DNA of 64,000 bases from Algimonas porphyrae. Its GTDB lineage: Bacteria > Pseudomonadota > Alphaproteobacteria > Caulobacterales > Maricaulaceae. Every line of letters starts with the position of its first letter. Positions within the stretch are counted from its first letter, which is position 1. This document shows, piece by piece, positions 17,287 through 24,712 of the stretch. The position numbers were made by a program, and so were the translations under genes. The stretch is taken from positions 2,358,001 to 2,422,000 of the forward strand of contig NZ_CP163424.1 in assembly GCF_041429795.1 (NCBI RefSeq), in the 5' to 3' direction. Below the pieces are notes generated by a model. That model saw only the letters and a list, made by a program, of their open reading frames with translations, had not been told where the DNA came from and did not search any database.

Positions 17287-17742
17287 TCAGCGTGTCTTTC
17301 GTGTCGCGAGAAACAGAAAGCCTGCGGCAATCAGCAGGCATAAGGGCGCGTATAGTATGGCATCATATCTCTGAAACGCTTGCGACGCATACGGCGAGGT
17401 CTCGCGTAATCCGGAAACGAATGCGTAGGTAGACAGACCGCGCAAAGCAAACACCAGGATGAGACACCACGTCGCGAGGCTTATCAGACGCTTCGGAAAA
17501 AAGGATGTGACTCCGGATTTTTCAAGAGCAACCCACCCGGCGGCGGCTATGAGACAGGCCACAATCAGGGTCATCCATATCGGCGGCATCTGTTCAAAGC
17601 GCGTATCACCAATGACGAGATCGATCAGCTCACGAACATTATCTGTGGGCCAGAGCCCCCCGAAACCCCAATAGACATGCAGCAGCGCGATCAGGCTGAG
17701 CACGACGAACAGGGTTTTGCCGATCGTTCGGGCCAAGCGCAT
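17287..17742 (-). CDS. DUF3995-like membrane protein
   Basis: A 151-residue protein with four predicted transmembrane helices (about residues 7-27, 57-77, 86-104, 125-145). The N-terminal ALLHVYWGFGGLWPTDN is the hallmark of DUF3995 proteins. It fits snugly between the SDR gene (2-bp gap) and the deacetylase gene (no gap), so it is co-transcribed. Function is unknown for the family. Confidence 0.78.
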   Translation of the reverse strand: MRLARTIGKTLFVVLSLIALLHVYWGFGGLWPTDNVRELIDLVIGDTRFEQMPPIWMTLIVACLIAAAGWVALEKSGVTSFFPKRLISLATWCLILVFALRGLSTYAFVSGLRETSPYASQAFQRYDAILYAPLCLLIAAGFLFLATRKTR

Positions 17743-17744
17743 GT

Positions 17745-18599
17745 CTAATGCGGCTCCTCGCCGCCTGACACATTCATGCTCTCTGCGGTGATGTATTTCG
17801 CATCGTCCGTGCAGAGCCAGGCGACGGCGTTGGCCGTGTCTTCGGGCAGGCCGGGGCGGCCCATGGGAATGCGCGCAGCCATGGCCTTGAGATAGTCCTC
17901 GACGCTGTCAGCACCCGTGACTTCTGCAAAATATTCGTTCTGCCAGGCACCCAATCCGGTGGTGACGTGGTTCGGGCACACATTATTGACCGTGATGCCG
18001 TGGCTGCCCAGTTCCGTCGCCGCGGATCGCACCAGCCCGACAAGACCGTGTTTGGACGATGTATAGGCCTGCGCATGGGGAAAGCCGGACTTGGCCGCCT
18101 GAGATGCAATATTGACGATCCGTCCGCCTTTGCCCTGTTCGACCATCTGTTCCGCCGCCGCCTTCACGCCGAAGAAGGCGCCGGACAGGTTCACATCGAT
18201 CACGGCGCGCCAGTCATCTTCCGTGACCTCCAGCAGCGGCTTCATGATATAGCCGATCCCGGCATTATTGATCCAGATATCGAGCGAGCCATGCTCAGCC
18301 GCCGCATGTCTTGCGAGCGCGCGGACTTCTTCAAGCGAGCGCACGTCGCAGGTCTGCGTACTGACTCCGACGCCGAGACCGCGCAGTTCCTGAGCAATGC
18401 TTTCCATCTCGTCCGTCGTCCCGATATGGGCTTCGCCGGTGGCCGCGTCGCGTTGGCGTCCAATATCGGAGATCACGATATTCGCGCCGTCTTCGGCCAG
18501 TCGCCTGGCAATGGCTTCGCCGAGCCCGCCGCGACGGCCAGAGCCGGTGATGACGGCGGTTTTGCCAGCGAGTCTTTTTTCTCCTGCGGAAGCGGTCAT
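17745..18599 (-). CDS. Short-chain dehydrogenase/reductase
   Basis: A 284-residue SDR. The nucleotide motif is TGSGRRGGLG near residue 18, with the unusual extra glycine spacing often seen in SDRs of CoA- or steroid-type pathways. NNAGIG near residue 111, the catalytic Ser in NIASQAA and the YTSSK motif near residue 180 are intact. The C-terminus SMNVSGGEEPH resembles the usual INVDGG ending. Its ATG overlaps the HapK-like stop by one base. Probably reduces or oxidises a hydroxyl in the route served by this cluster; substrate unknown. Confidence 0.88.
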   Translation of the reverse strand: MTASAGEKRLAGKTAVITGSGRRGGLGEAIARRLAEDGANIVISDIGRQRDAATGEAHIGTTDEMESIAQELRGLGVGVSTQTCDVRSLEEVRALARHAAAEHGSLDIWINNAGIGYIMKPLLEVTEDDWRAVIDVNLSGAFFGVKAAAEQMVEQGKGGRIVNIASQAAKSGFPHAQAYTSSKHGLVGLVRSAATELGSHGITVNNVCPNHVTTGLGAWQNEYFAEVTGADSVEDYLKAMAARIPMGRPGLPEDTANAVAWLCTDDAKYITAESMNVSGGEEPH

Positions 18600-18913
18600 C
18601 AGAGCTTGCTCACATTGATGAAGACCAGGTCCTTGGCGATCTCGCCCTGAAACTCTGCAGCGATGGCCTGCATGTGCGCCTGCGAGGCATCCTGTCCGAA
18701 CGCGTCCATATCGTTGATGTCAAGAATTTCGATATAGTCATAAGGCGAACTGTCGTCCGAAAAGAGCAGGCTGTCCGCGCGGAATACCTCGAAATTGTCG
18801 ACGGAGCCGAGCCCGTTCACGCCCGGAATATCCTTGGTCCGCGCCCAGTTTTCATAATCGGCTTTCGATTTGCCGGCCTGCAGATTGAACAGAACGATGA
18901 TACGCTGGCTCAT
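18599..18913 (-). CDS. HapK/REDY-like small protein
   Basis: A 104-residue protein with a ferredoxin-like, EthD-type look: RIIVLFNLQAGKSKADYENWAR at the start, PGVNGLGSVDNFEVFRA in the middle and DYIEILDIND before the second half. From memory this matches small proteins annotated REDY-like HapK, related to a protein of prodigiosin-type pathways; the biochemical role is unclear. First gene of the minus-strand four-gene unit, ATG with AGGGAGA just upstream. It faces the methyltransferase gene across a short region holding a perfect palindrome. Confidence 0.6.
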   Translation of the reverse strand: MSQRIIVLFNLQAGKSKADYENWARTKDIPGVNGLGSVDNFEVFRADSLLFSDDSSPYDYIEILDINDMDAFGQDASQAHMQAIAAEFQGEIAKDLVFINVSKL

Positions 18914-18965
18914 ATGTCTCTCCCTTGATGGTCTGCGACCTTATGGCGACCCTGTGAGCGGGCAA

Positions 18966-18983
18966 AGTTGAGTATTGTCAACT
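18966..18983. promoter_or_regulatory. Candidate shared operator between divergent hapK-like and methyltransferase units
   Basis: Perfect inverted repeat AGTTGA-N6-TCAACT in the short gap between two divergent transcription units. Such symmetry in a bidirectional promoter is typical of a dimeric repressor site. No regulator gene is adjacent. Confidence 0.45.
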
Positions 18984-19016
18984 CCCGACCGTTCGGTTTC
19001 GACTAGAGCGCGCCTC

Positions 19017-20210
19017 ATGACCGATAAGACATATGATGGCCCGCCCGATTACCGCCTCGTCGGCGAACATGGCATGTTCCCCAGGACGACGCATGACGAA
19101 AAGGCGCGCTTCAATTTCCTCGCCCATCTCAACCGTCACTTGGCCAGCCGTATCCTTCCGGGCGTAAAGACCGCATATGAAACGCGCATCGAACCAAACA
19201 ACCCTGTGCCCAACCATCGCAATCAGGTGCGCAAACAGCTGCTGAAGGACCCGCTCTTCCAGCACTGGTCTGCGCAGCGCCGCAACACGATGGAACTGCG
19301 TCAGCAGGCGGGGCGCTGGGTGACGCTGCGTCAGGCCGAGGCGATGAATGCCAAAGCCAGAGATCTGACGGAGGGTGATGAGCGCCTCGAACTCGATCCC
19401 GACCTCGAAATTCCACCTTATCTGGCCAAGATCGACCACCACTGCATGCCCGGTTCCTATCATGACGAGCTGGTTCCCGGCGACGTCACCGGTCCGGCCA
19501 ATTATGATTGCGGCATCTTCGTCACCACGGGCGGTGGGCTGGGCCGTTTTAATGATGGTGGCGGCCATGCGGTCGTCAAATGGATGAAGACCAACCGGCC
19601 CGACTTTGCGCCGAAGCGCATTCTCGACATTGGTGGTGGGCTCGGTCAGAACGTCCTGCCGATCGCGCAAGCCTATCCGGACGCTGAGGTCGTGTGCCTC
19701 GATACAGGCGCGCCCTCCCTGCGCTATGGGCTCGCCCGCGCAAAGGAGATGGGCGTGGACAATGTCCGCTTTGTCCAGGCCAATGCCGAAGACATGTCAC
19801 GCTATCCCGATGGTCACTTCGACTGGGTGCAATCCACCATGTTCCTGCACGAAACCAGCGTCAAATCGATGCCGAAGATTATGAAGGAAAGCCACCGCGT
19901 ACTCGCACCAGGCGGCATCTGCATGCATGTCGAACAGCCCCAATATTCGCCCGACATGCCGCTTTACGAGCAAGCCATTCGCGACTGGGATGCGTTCTAC
20001 AATAATGAGCCGTTCTGGACGAAGATGCATGAGCTCGATCTGGATCAGTGGATGGTCGATGCAGGTTTTTCCCGCGACGAGCTGCTTCATGGCGGTGTCG
20101 CCGCCGTTGTCGACGCGGAACTCTTCCCCGAACATGCCAATGACGATGTCGAGGATTATGGCCGCAAAGCCGCCTGGCACATTGTTGGCGGCGAAAAGAA
20201 AGCGGCCTGA
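19017..20210 (+). CDS. Class I SAM-dependent methyltransferase with long N-terminal extension
   Basis: A 397-residue protein. The first ~195 residues are not recognised. Residues 200-320 hold a standard methyltransferase: motif I ILDIGGGLGQN, acidic strand VVCLDTG, NAEDMSRYPDGHFDWVQS and the post-motif HRVLAPGGI, as in UbiE/small-molecule methyltransferases. The ATG at 19017 is preferred although its ribosome site is weak; a TTG 14 codons upstream is possible. A 120-residue protein gene follows 41 bp downstream. The divergent SDR/HapK cluster suggests a shared pathway on a small lipophilic molecule; substrate unknown. Confidence 0.83.
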   Translation: MTDKTYDGPPDYRLVGEHGMFPRTTHDEKARFNFLAHLNRHLASRILPGVKTAYETRIEPNNPVPNHRNQVRKQLLKDPLFQHWSAQRRNTMELRQQAGRWVTLRQAEAMNAKARDLTEGDERLELDPDLEIPPYLAKIDHHCMPGSYHDELVPGDVTGPANYDCGIFVTTGGGLGRFNDGGGHAVVKWMKTNRPDFAPKRILDIGGGLGQNVLPIAQAYPDAEVVCLDTGAPSLRYGLARAKEMGVDNVRFVQANAEDMSRYPDGHFDWVQSTMFLHETSVKSMPKIMKESHRVLAPGGICMHVEQPQYSPDMPLYEQAIRDWDAFYNNEPFWTKMHELDLDQWMVDAGFSRDELLHGGVAAVVDAELFPEHANDDVEDYGRKAAWHIVGGEKKAA

Positions 20211-20251
20211 TTTAACGCACGTCTTCCTGCAGGGGAGACGCAGGAGGCAGA

Positions 20252-20614
20252 ATGACCCAACCCATCGATCCGCTTGCCCTCGCCGGGGCCAAACCCAAGG
20301 GCAAACGCCCCTATTTCCTCGACAATCCCGACGTGGAACGCGTCATGGCCATCACCATGGCGGTCGCCCAGGAACTCGCCGTCATGCGCGAACGGCTCGA
20401 CACGGTCGAGCGGCTGCTCGAAGCCAAGGGGATCAGCCAAGCCGATATTGAGAATTTCCAACCAACTCCGGAGCAGGCCGACGCCCGCGGGGCGTGGCAT
20501 CAGGAATATCTTGCCCGCATTCTGCGCATCTATCAGCAGGAAATCGAAGCACTCGACAAGCCCGATGAACCAACATCCGAAGACATCGGCGTCGAACTGG
20601 GCCAGGACGGCTAA
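20252..20614 (+). CDS. Conserved small protein downstream of the methyltransferase
   Basis: A 120-residue protein, not recognised. No signal peptide or membrane segment. Residues 27-60 form an amphipathic helix (ERVMAITMAVAQELAVMRERLDTVERLLEAKG) of coiled-coil character, and the rest is helical with an acidic C-terminus. GGGGAGACGCAGGAGG lies just before the ATG, an excellent ribosome site. The position suggests it is a partner of the methyltransferase. A CCCGCA/TGCGGG hairpin (20621-20638) without a T-run follows. Confidence 0.7.
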   Translation: MTQPIDPLALAGAKPKGKRPYFLDNPDVERVMAITMAVAQELAVMRERLDTVERLLEAKGISQADIENFQPTPEQADARGAWHQEYLARILRIYQQEIEALDKPDEPTSEDIGVELGQDG

Positions 20615-20684
20615 CGCCACCCCGCATGAGCGTGCGGGATCCATGACTGGCGTCTCAGCACAGACCGACAGGTTCGGGAGATGG

Positions 20685-20707
20685 ATCACCGGATCAAGTC
20701 CGGTGAT
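20685..20707. repeat. GATCAAGTC-centred intergenic palindrome
   Basis: Perfect 9-bp arms ATCACCGGA / TCCGGTGAT around the loop TCAAG. From memory, palindromes with this core are scattered in intergenic DNA of many alphaproteobacteria. Confidence 0.8.
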
Positions 20708-21293
20708 GTGGGGGAGTAAAGTGCTGGTCCCCGTTCATAGCATGCAGAAGGGGGTGCTCTCAATAAATCCCCGCCTATGCCGTTAAGTACGGCTTCCGTT
20801 TCAGTCACCTACCGCCAATCCCACAAACCTAATCCACTCCCTCCCATTTCCATGCTCTTTTACCCTCGTCCGTCACGGACACGAGGTGGGGCATAACCCT
20901 CGGTGTGGCGGATCGGTGTGAGGGCTTCGGCTCTGGTTGCGGACGGACATGTCCGCGACCGGTGAAAGCCGGAAAGGTCCGTCAGGTGATGGCGGAGCGA
21001 CCGGGCCGAGAGCGGATGTGTCGGCGGTTTATGCTGCCGCTGACACCCTTCCTTGTCTCTGCCGCCCCTGAGGCTGGTCCTTCGCGGACCGCGCGTGAGC
21101 CAAGCATCCGCCGCTGCCATGATCCGGCATCGGGGGTTAGGCCGCGGAACCCGCAGGCGATGGGTCGCAGGCGCGGCAGGCGAAACGAACCAAGCGCCGC
21201 GCGCGGGCTCTGTCTTGCGACGAAACGGTCCTTCTCTTTTGCTCCGGTCACGGGGCAGAGCCCGCGCCTCGTGTCATTCCTGACGATGAGGGT

Positions 21294-21308
21294 TCAGATC
21301 AAGTCTGA
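21294..21308. repeat. Short member of the GATCAAGTC palindrome family
   Basis: TCAGA-TCAAG-TCTGA, 5-bp arms with the same loop as the copy 0.6 kb upstream; probably a decayed copy. Confidence 0.5.
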
Positions 21309-21506
21309 TGCCGGAGACCGCCTCCGGTTGGAGAAGGGCGCCTGCCTGCAGACCGACCCGTCAATGCCGGCGTCCCCGGCATTCATTGCGGGGACTCATC
21401 AAGCGTCGCTTCGCAAGGTGAGAGCGTGAACACATCTTCGGCGCGGGAGACTGACGGAGATAAGCCCCAGCATTGAGCGGGGCGGCAGGACGTGACGTGC
21501 GGGCGG

Positions 21507-21977
21507 TTATGGCAGAGCGTCGATCAATGCGGCCAAGGTCGCGCCGCTGCGCGGGTGACGCCACGACGGGTCTGCGACCTCGGCGAGTGGGAGGAGGACG
21601 AATGCACGGTTGGACATGCGCGGATGCGGAAGGCGGCAATCGGGGTCATCGCTTATGCGACTTGCATAATCGATTAGATCAAGGTCGCACACGCGCGGCG
21701 CATTCTGGACGCTGCGGACGCGACCGAGCGCCGTTTCGATACGCAATAAAAGATGCATGAGCTGCTCTGGGCTCAGACCGGTCTGCACAGCCATTACGGC
21801 GTTGAGATAATCGGGTGCGTCCTGACCCGGCGGCCAGGCGCAACTCTGGCAGAGATTGGACAGGCGGTCCACGATCACGCCAGCCTCTGCCAGCGCTTCC
21901 ACGCAGCGCATCAATGTTTCGCGCGGATTGGACAAGTTCGCTCCGAAAGCGATATAGGCGCGATTCATATTTTTCAT
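21507..21977 (-). CDS. folK: 2-amino-4-hydroxy-6-hydroxymethyldihydropteridine pyrophosphokinase
   Basis: Transfers pyrophosphate from ATP to hydroxymethyldihydropterin in folate synthesis. The 156-residue length is typical. AYIAFGANLSNP starts the first strand, APDYLNAVM is the pterin-binding loop near residue 52, and the signature region reads LGRVRS...PRVCDLDLIDY, with the two Mg-binding Asp residues in DLDLIDY. LPHPRMSNRAFVLLPLAEV near residue 115 is also canonical. It is divergent from the NYN gene, with only 22 bp between the two start codons. Confidence 0.94.
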   Translation of the reverse strand: MKNMNRAYIAFGANLSNPRETLMRCVEALAEAGVIVDRLSNLCQSCAWPPGQDAPDYLNAVMAVQTGLSPEQLMHLLLRIETALGRVRSVQNAPRVCDLDLIDYASRISDDPDCRLPHPRMSNRAFVLLPLAEVADPSWRHPRSGATLAALIDALP

Positions 21978-21999
21978 CGTTTCAGACGCGGACTTTTCA

Positions 22000-22578
22000 A
22001 TGACATTTCACCCGGACGAAAAACTCGCCATCTTCATTGATGGGGCGAATTTCTATTCCACGGCCAAGTCTCTGGACTTCGATATCGATTACAAGAACCT
22101 GCTCAACTATTTCAGCGCCAAAGGCCGCATGATCAAGGCGTTCTATTTCACCGCCTTGCGTGAAAATGACGATTTCTCACCGCTGCGGCCCCTCCTCGAC
22201 TGGCTCGACTATAACGGATTTCACATCATCACGAAGAAAGCGAAGAGCTTTACAGATCGGGACGGACGGACCCGCTTCAAGGGCGATATGGATGTCGAGA
22301 TCGTGGTCAAGATGCTCGAACTCGCCCTGCATGTCGATCATATGTTGCTCTTCTCCGGCGACGGCGATTTCCGGTCTGCCGTCGAAGCGGTGCAAAAGCT
22401 TGGCGTCCGCGTCAGCGTCGTCTCTTCGCTGGCGATCAAGCCAACACTGCTGGCCGATGAACTGCGCCGTCAGGCCGACCATTTCATCGAGATCGACGAT
22501 CTGGAACGTGAGGTCGGGCGGCCGAAGCGCGAACGGCCGGACTATGGCGACGACGATGACGACTTTGGCTATGACTGA
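22000..22578 (+). CDS. NYN domain protein, LabA/DUF88-like
   Basis: A 192-residue PIN-like nuclease-fold protein. The acidic residues expected for metal binding are visible in AIFIDGANFY (Asp near residue 14), KGDMDVEIVVKM near residue 94 and LLFSGDGDFRSAVEAV near residue 115. The family includes ribonucleases such as MARF1-type NYN domains and cyanobacterial LabA. The C-terminus is an acidic tail of Asp residues. The stop codon is overlapped by 8 bp with the uracil-DNA glycosylase gene, so the two are translated together. Confidence 0.88.
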   Translation: MTFHPDEKLAIFIDGANFYSTAKSLDFDIDYKNLLNYFSAKGRMIKAFYFTALRENDDFSPLRPLLDWLDYNGFHIITKKAKSFTDRDGRTRFKGDMDVEIVVKMLELALHVDHMLLFSGDGDFRSAVEAVQKLGVRVSVVSSLAIKPTLLADELRRQADHFIEIDDLEREVGRPKRERPDYGDDDDDFGYD

Positions 22579-23227
22579 TTGCGGCCCCGAACCGGTCGTG
22601 TCCGCAGAGCCGCCTTATTTCTGCCGGCGCTGTCCGCGCCTGTTCGACTTTCTGGAAGATTGTCGGGAACGCCTGCCCGGCCATTTCAATGGACCCGTCC
22701 CCAGCTTCGGCGATGCCGATCCCGAACTGCTCGTCGTCGGTCTGGCCCCCGGTTTGAATGGAGCCAACAAGACGGGCCGCCCCTTCACGGGCGATGCGGC
22801 GGGGGACCTGCTCTATCCAGCGCTTGCAAAATACGGCTTTTCCAATGACCGGTTCGCGGCCCGGATCGATGACGGTCTGGCGCTGCGCCGCGCCATGATC
22901 ACCAATGCCGTGCGCTGCGTCCCGCCGCAGAACAAGCCGATCGGCGCGGAAGTCAATAATTGCCGCGATTATCTGATCGCGCAAATAAAGTCGCTACCAC
23001 GCCTGAAAGTCCTGCTCTGTCTCGGTAAAGTCGGTCATGACAGCACGGTCCGCGCGCTGGGAGGCAAGGTGGCGCGGGAAAAATTCGGGCATGGTACGGA
23101 GTATCAACTCGGCGGCTACACGGTGCTGTCAAGCTATCACTGCTCGCGCTACAATGTGAATACGGGCCGTCTGACGGAGGCCATGTTCTTCGAGATTTTC
23201 GCGCGGGCGAAAGCGTTGCTGGACTAG
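22571..23227 (+). CDS. Uracil-DNA glycosylase, iron-sulphur family (UdgB/family 5-like)
   Basis: Removes uracil or deaminated bases from DNA. The 218-residue protein starts at the ATG inside the end of the NYN gene. An N-terminal CRRCPRL pair plus LLCLGKVG and SSYHCSRYN supply four cysteines for a 4Fe-4S cluster. Motif A reads [19 protein letters not shown], with no Asp in the water-activating place used by families 1 and 4, which favours family 5. The partner motif [16 protein letters not shown] is the C-terminal DNA-insertion loop. It converges with smpB and overlaps it by 4 bp. Confidence 0.88.
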   Translation: MTDCGPEPVVSAEPPYFCRRCPRLFDFLEDCRERLPGHFNGPVPSFGDADPELLVVGLAPGLNGANKTGRPFTGDAAGDLLYPALAKYGFSNDRFAARIDDGLALRRAMITNAVRCVPPQNKPIGAEVNNCRDYLIAQIKSLPRLKVLLCLGKVGHDSTVRALGGKVAREKFGHGTEYQLGGYTVLSSYHCSRYNVNTGRLTEAMFFEIFARAKALLD

Positions 23228-23709
23228 CCCCGCTCGCGCATGATGCGGGCCTTGTCGCGTTGCCAGTCGCGCGTCTTCTTCACGTCGCGTTTGTCATGCG
23301 CCTGCTTGCCGGTTGCGATACCGATCAGGAGTTTCGCGCGTCCGTCCGTGTTGAAATAAAGCTTCAAGGCGACGACGGTACGGCCCTTGCGCTGCGTTTC
23401 ACCGAGCAGCGTGTCGATCTCCTTGCGCTTGAGCAGGAGTTTTCGCTGTCGCGTCGGGCTGTGATTGAACTGCGCCGCGGGTTCATAGATCGGAATATTG
23501 GCATTGACGAGCCAGGCTTCGTTCCCGTCGACGTCGACATAGCTTTCCGCGATATTGGCCTTGCCAAGACGCAGCGACTTAACTTCCGTCCCGACCAGGC
23601 TGATGCCGGCCTCCATCGTGTCCTCAACCGCATAATCGAACCGCGCACGGCGGTTCTCCGCGATCAGCGTACCGTTCTCACCAAGACTGGGTTTCTTTTT
23701 CGCGGCCAT
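23224..23709 (-). CDS. smpB: SsrA-binding protein
   Basis: Binds tmRNA and delivers it to stalled ribosomes. The 161-residue protein starts at ATG 23709 (MAAKKK), giving the standard length; the frame is open upstream only inside dapA. Hallmarks are [29 protein letters not shown] (positions 20-48, split motif), the [12 protein letters not shown] strand, and the Lys-rich C-terminal tail [15 protein letters not shown] that enters the mRNA channel. Three bases separate it from the dapA stop; dapA-smpB order is common in alphaproteobacteria. Confidence 0.96.
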   Translation of the reverse strand: MAAKKKPSLGENGTLIAENRRARFDYAVEDTMEAGISLVGTEVKSLRLGKANIAESYVDVDGNEAWLVNANIPIYEPAAQFNHSPTRQRKLLLKRKEIDTLLGETQRKGRTVVALKLYFNTDGRAKLLIGIATGKQAHDKRDVKKTRDWQRDKARIMRERG

Positions 23710-23711
23710 CG

Positions 23712-24587
23712 CTACACCGCAATCCCGGCGCGGATCATGGCCGAGCGCACGCGCGCCTTTGTTTCTTCGCAACACGGCGTGATCGGCAGGCGGACGCGCG
23801 GGTTCATCCGACCCAGAAGCGACAGCGCATATTTGGCAGGCGCCGGGCTGGGGTCGAGGAACAGATCCTTGTGCAAGCGATCGAGCGCTGCATTGAGGGT
23901 CCGAGCGCGGGCGAAATCTCCCGCCAGCATGGCGTCATGAAATGCCGCATATTGTTCTGGCGCGACGTTGGCTCCGACGCTGATCGTCCCCTGCCCGCCA
24001 TGAGCGAAGTGGGCAAGCGCCGTTGGATCGTCGCCGGACAGCTGAATGAAATCAGCCCCGCAGCGGTCCGTCAGGCCCTGCACCCGGGCGATGTCGCCTG
24101 TCGCGTCCTTGCAGGCCAGCACTGTCGGCAGCTGGGCCAGCCGGCCCATCGTTTCGTTGCTGATATCGACGACACTGCGGCCCGGAATATTGTAGACCAC
24201 GATCGGAATATCCACCGCATCGGATATGGCCTTGAAGTGCTGGAAGATGCCTTCTTGACTGGGTTTGTTATAATAGGGTGTGACAACCAGCGCCGCATCC
24301 GCACCGCAATCCTTGGCGACTTTGGAATAGTCGATCGAAACACGGGTTTCATTCGATCCAGCGCCTGCGATCACGGGGACGCGTCCATCCGCCACTTCGA
24401 CGCACAGCCGAATGACCCGTTTATGCTCATCATGCGTCAGCGTTGCACTTTCACCGGTTGTCCCGCAGGGCACGAGTCCATGCGTTCCGCAGGCGATCTG
24501 CCACTCCACATGATCCTGAAATGCCTGTTCATCCAGACCGCTATCCGTGAACGGGGTAACGAGGGCTGTTATCGACCCTTTAACCAT
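23712..24587 (-). CDS. dapA: 4-hydroxy-tetrahydrodipicolinate synthase
   Basis: Condenses pyruvate with aspartate semialdehyde in lysine and peptidoglycan precursor synthesis. The 291-residue length equals that of the family. [12 protein letters not shown] is near residue 42, the catalytic Tyr is in [10 protein letters not shown] near residue 133, and the Schiff-base Lys is in ACKDATGDI near residue 160. The ATG at 24587 gives the usual [11 protein letters not shown] start; an in-frame GTG two codons earlier is the alternative. Divergent from the lytic transglycosylase gene 125 bp away. Confidence 0.96.
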   Translation of the reverse strand: MVKGSITALVTPFTDSGLDEQAFQDHVEWQIACGTHGLVPCGTTGESATLTHDEHKRVIRLCVEVADGRVPVIAGAGSNETRVSIDYSKVAKDCGADAALVVTPYYNKPSQEGIFQHFKAISDAVDIPIVVYNIPGRSVVDISNETMGRLAQLPTVLACKDATGDIARVQGLTDRCGADFIQLSGDDPTALAHFAHGGQGTISVGANVAPEQYAAFHDAMLAGDFARARTLNAALDRLHKDLFLDPSPAPAKYALSLLGRMNPRVRLPITPCCEETKARVRSAMIRAGIAV

Positions 24588-24712
24588 AAACACCTTACCT
24601 GTAGCCCTTAATCAACGGACCTTTATGCCGCGCGCTTTAGGCGCATTGGTGTCTGACTTGCAAGCGTGGCAGGAATGGTTCCGAACTGGCGCAATTATAA
24701 GGGAGCTTCGCG

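Larger units (their letters stand above)
20615..21506. other. Gene-free stretch of about 0.9 kb with palindromes
   Basis: No credible gene was found on either strand; the open frames are short, Arg/Pro/Ser-rich and lack ribosome sites. It contains the GATCAAGTC palindromes at 20685-20707 and 21294-21308, a GCGGACATGTCCGC palindrome near 20940-20960, and a pyrimidine-rich strand at about 20805-20870. An undetected noncoding RNA cannot be excluded. Confidence 0.5.

Noticed and set aside
20905-21429. 174-codon plus-strand frame in the gene-free region
   Set aside because: Composition is typical of a random GC-rich frame (Arg/Pro/Ser), with no start signal or domain.
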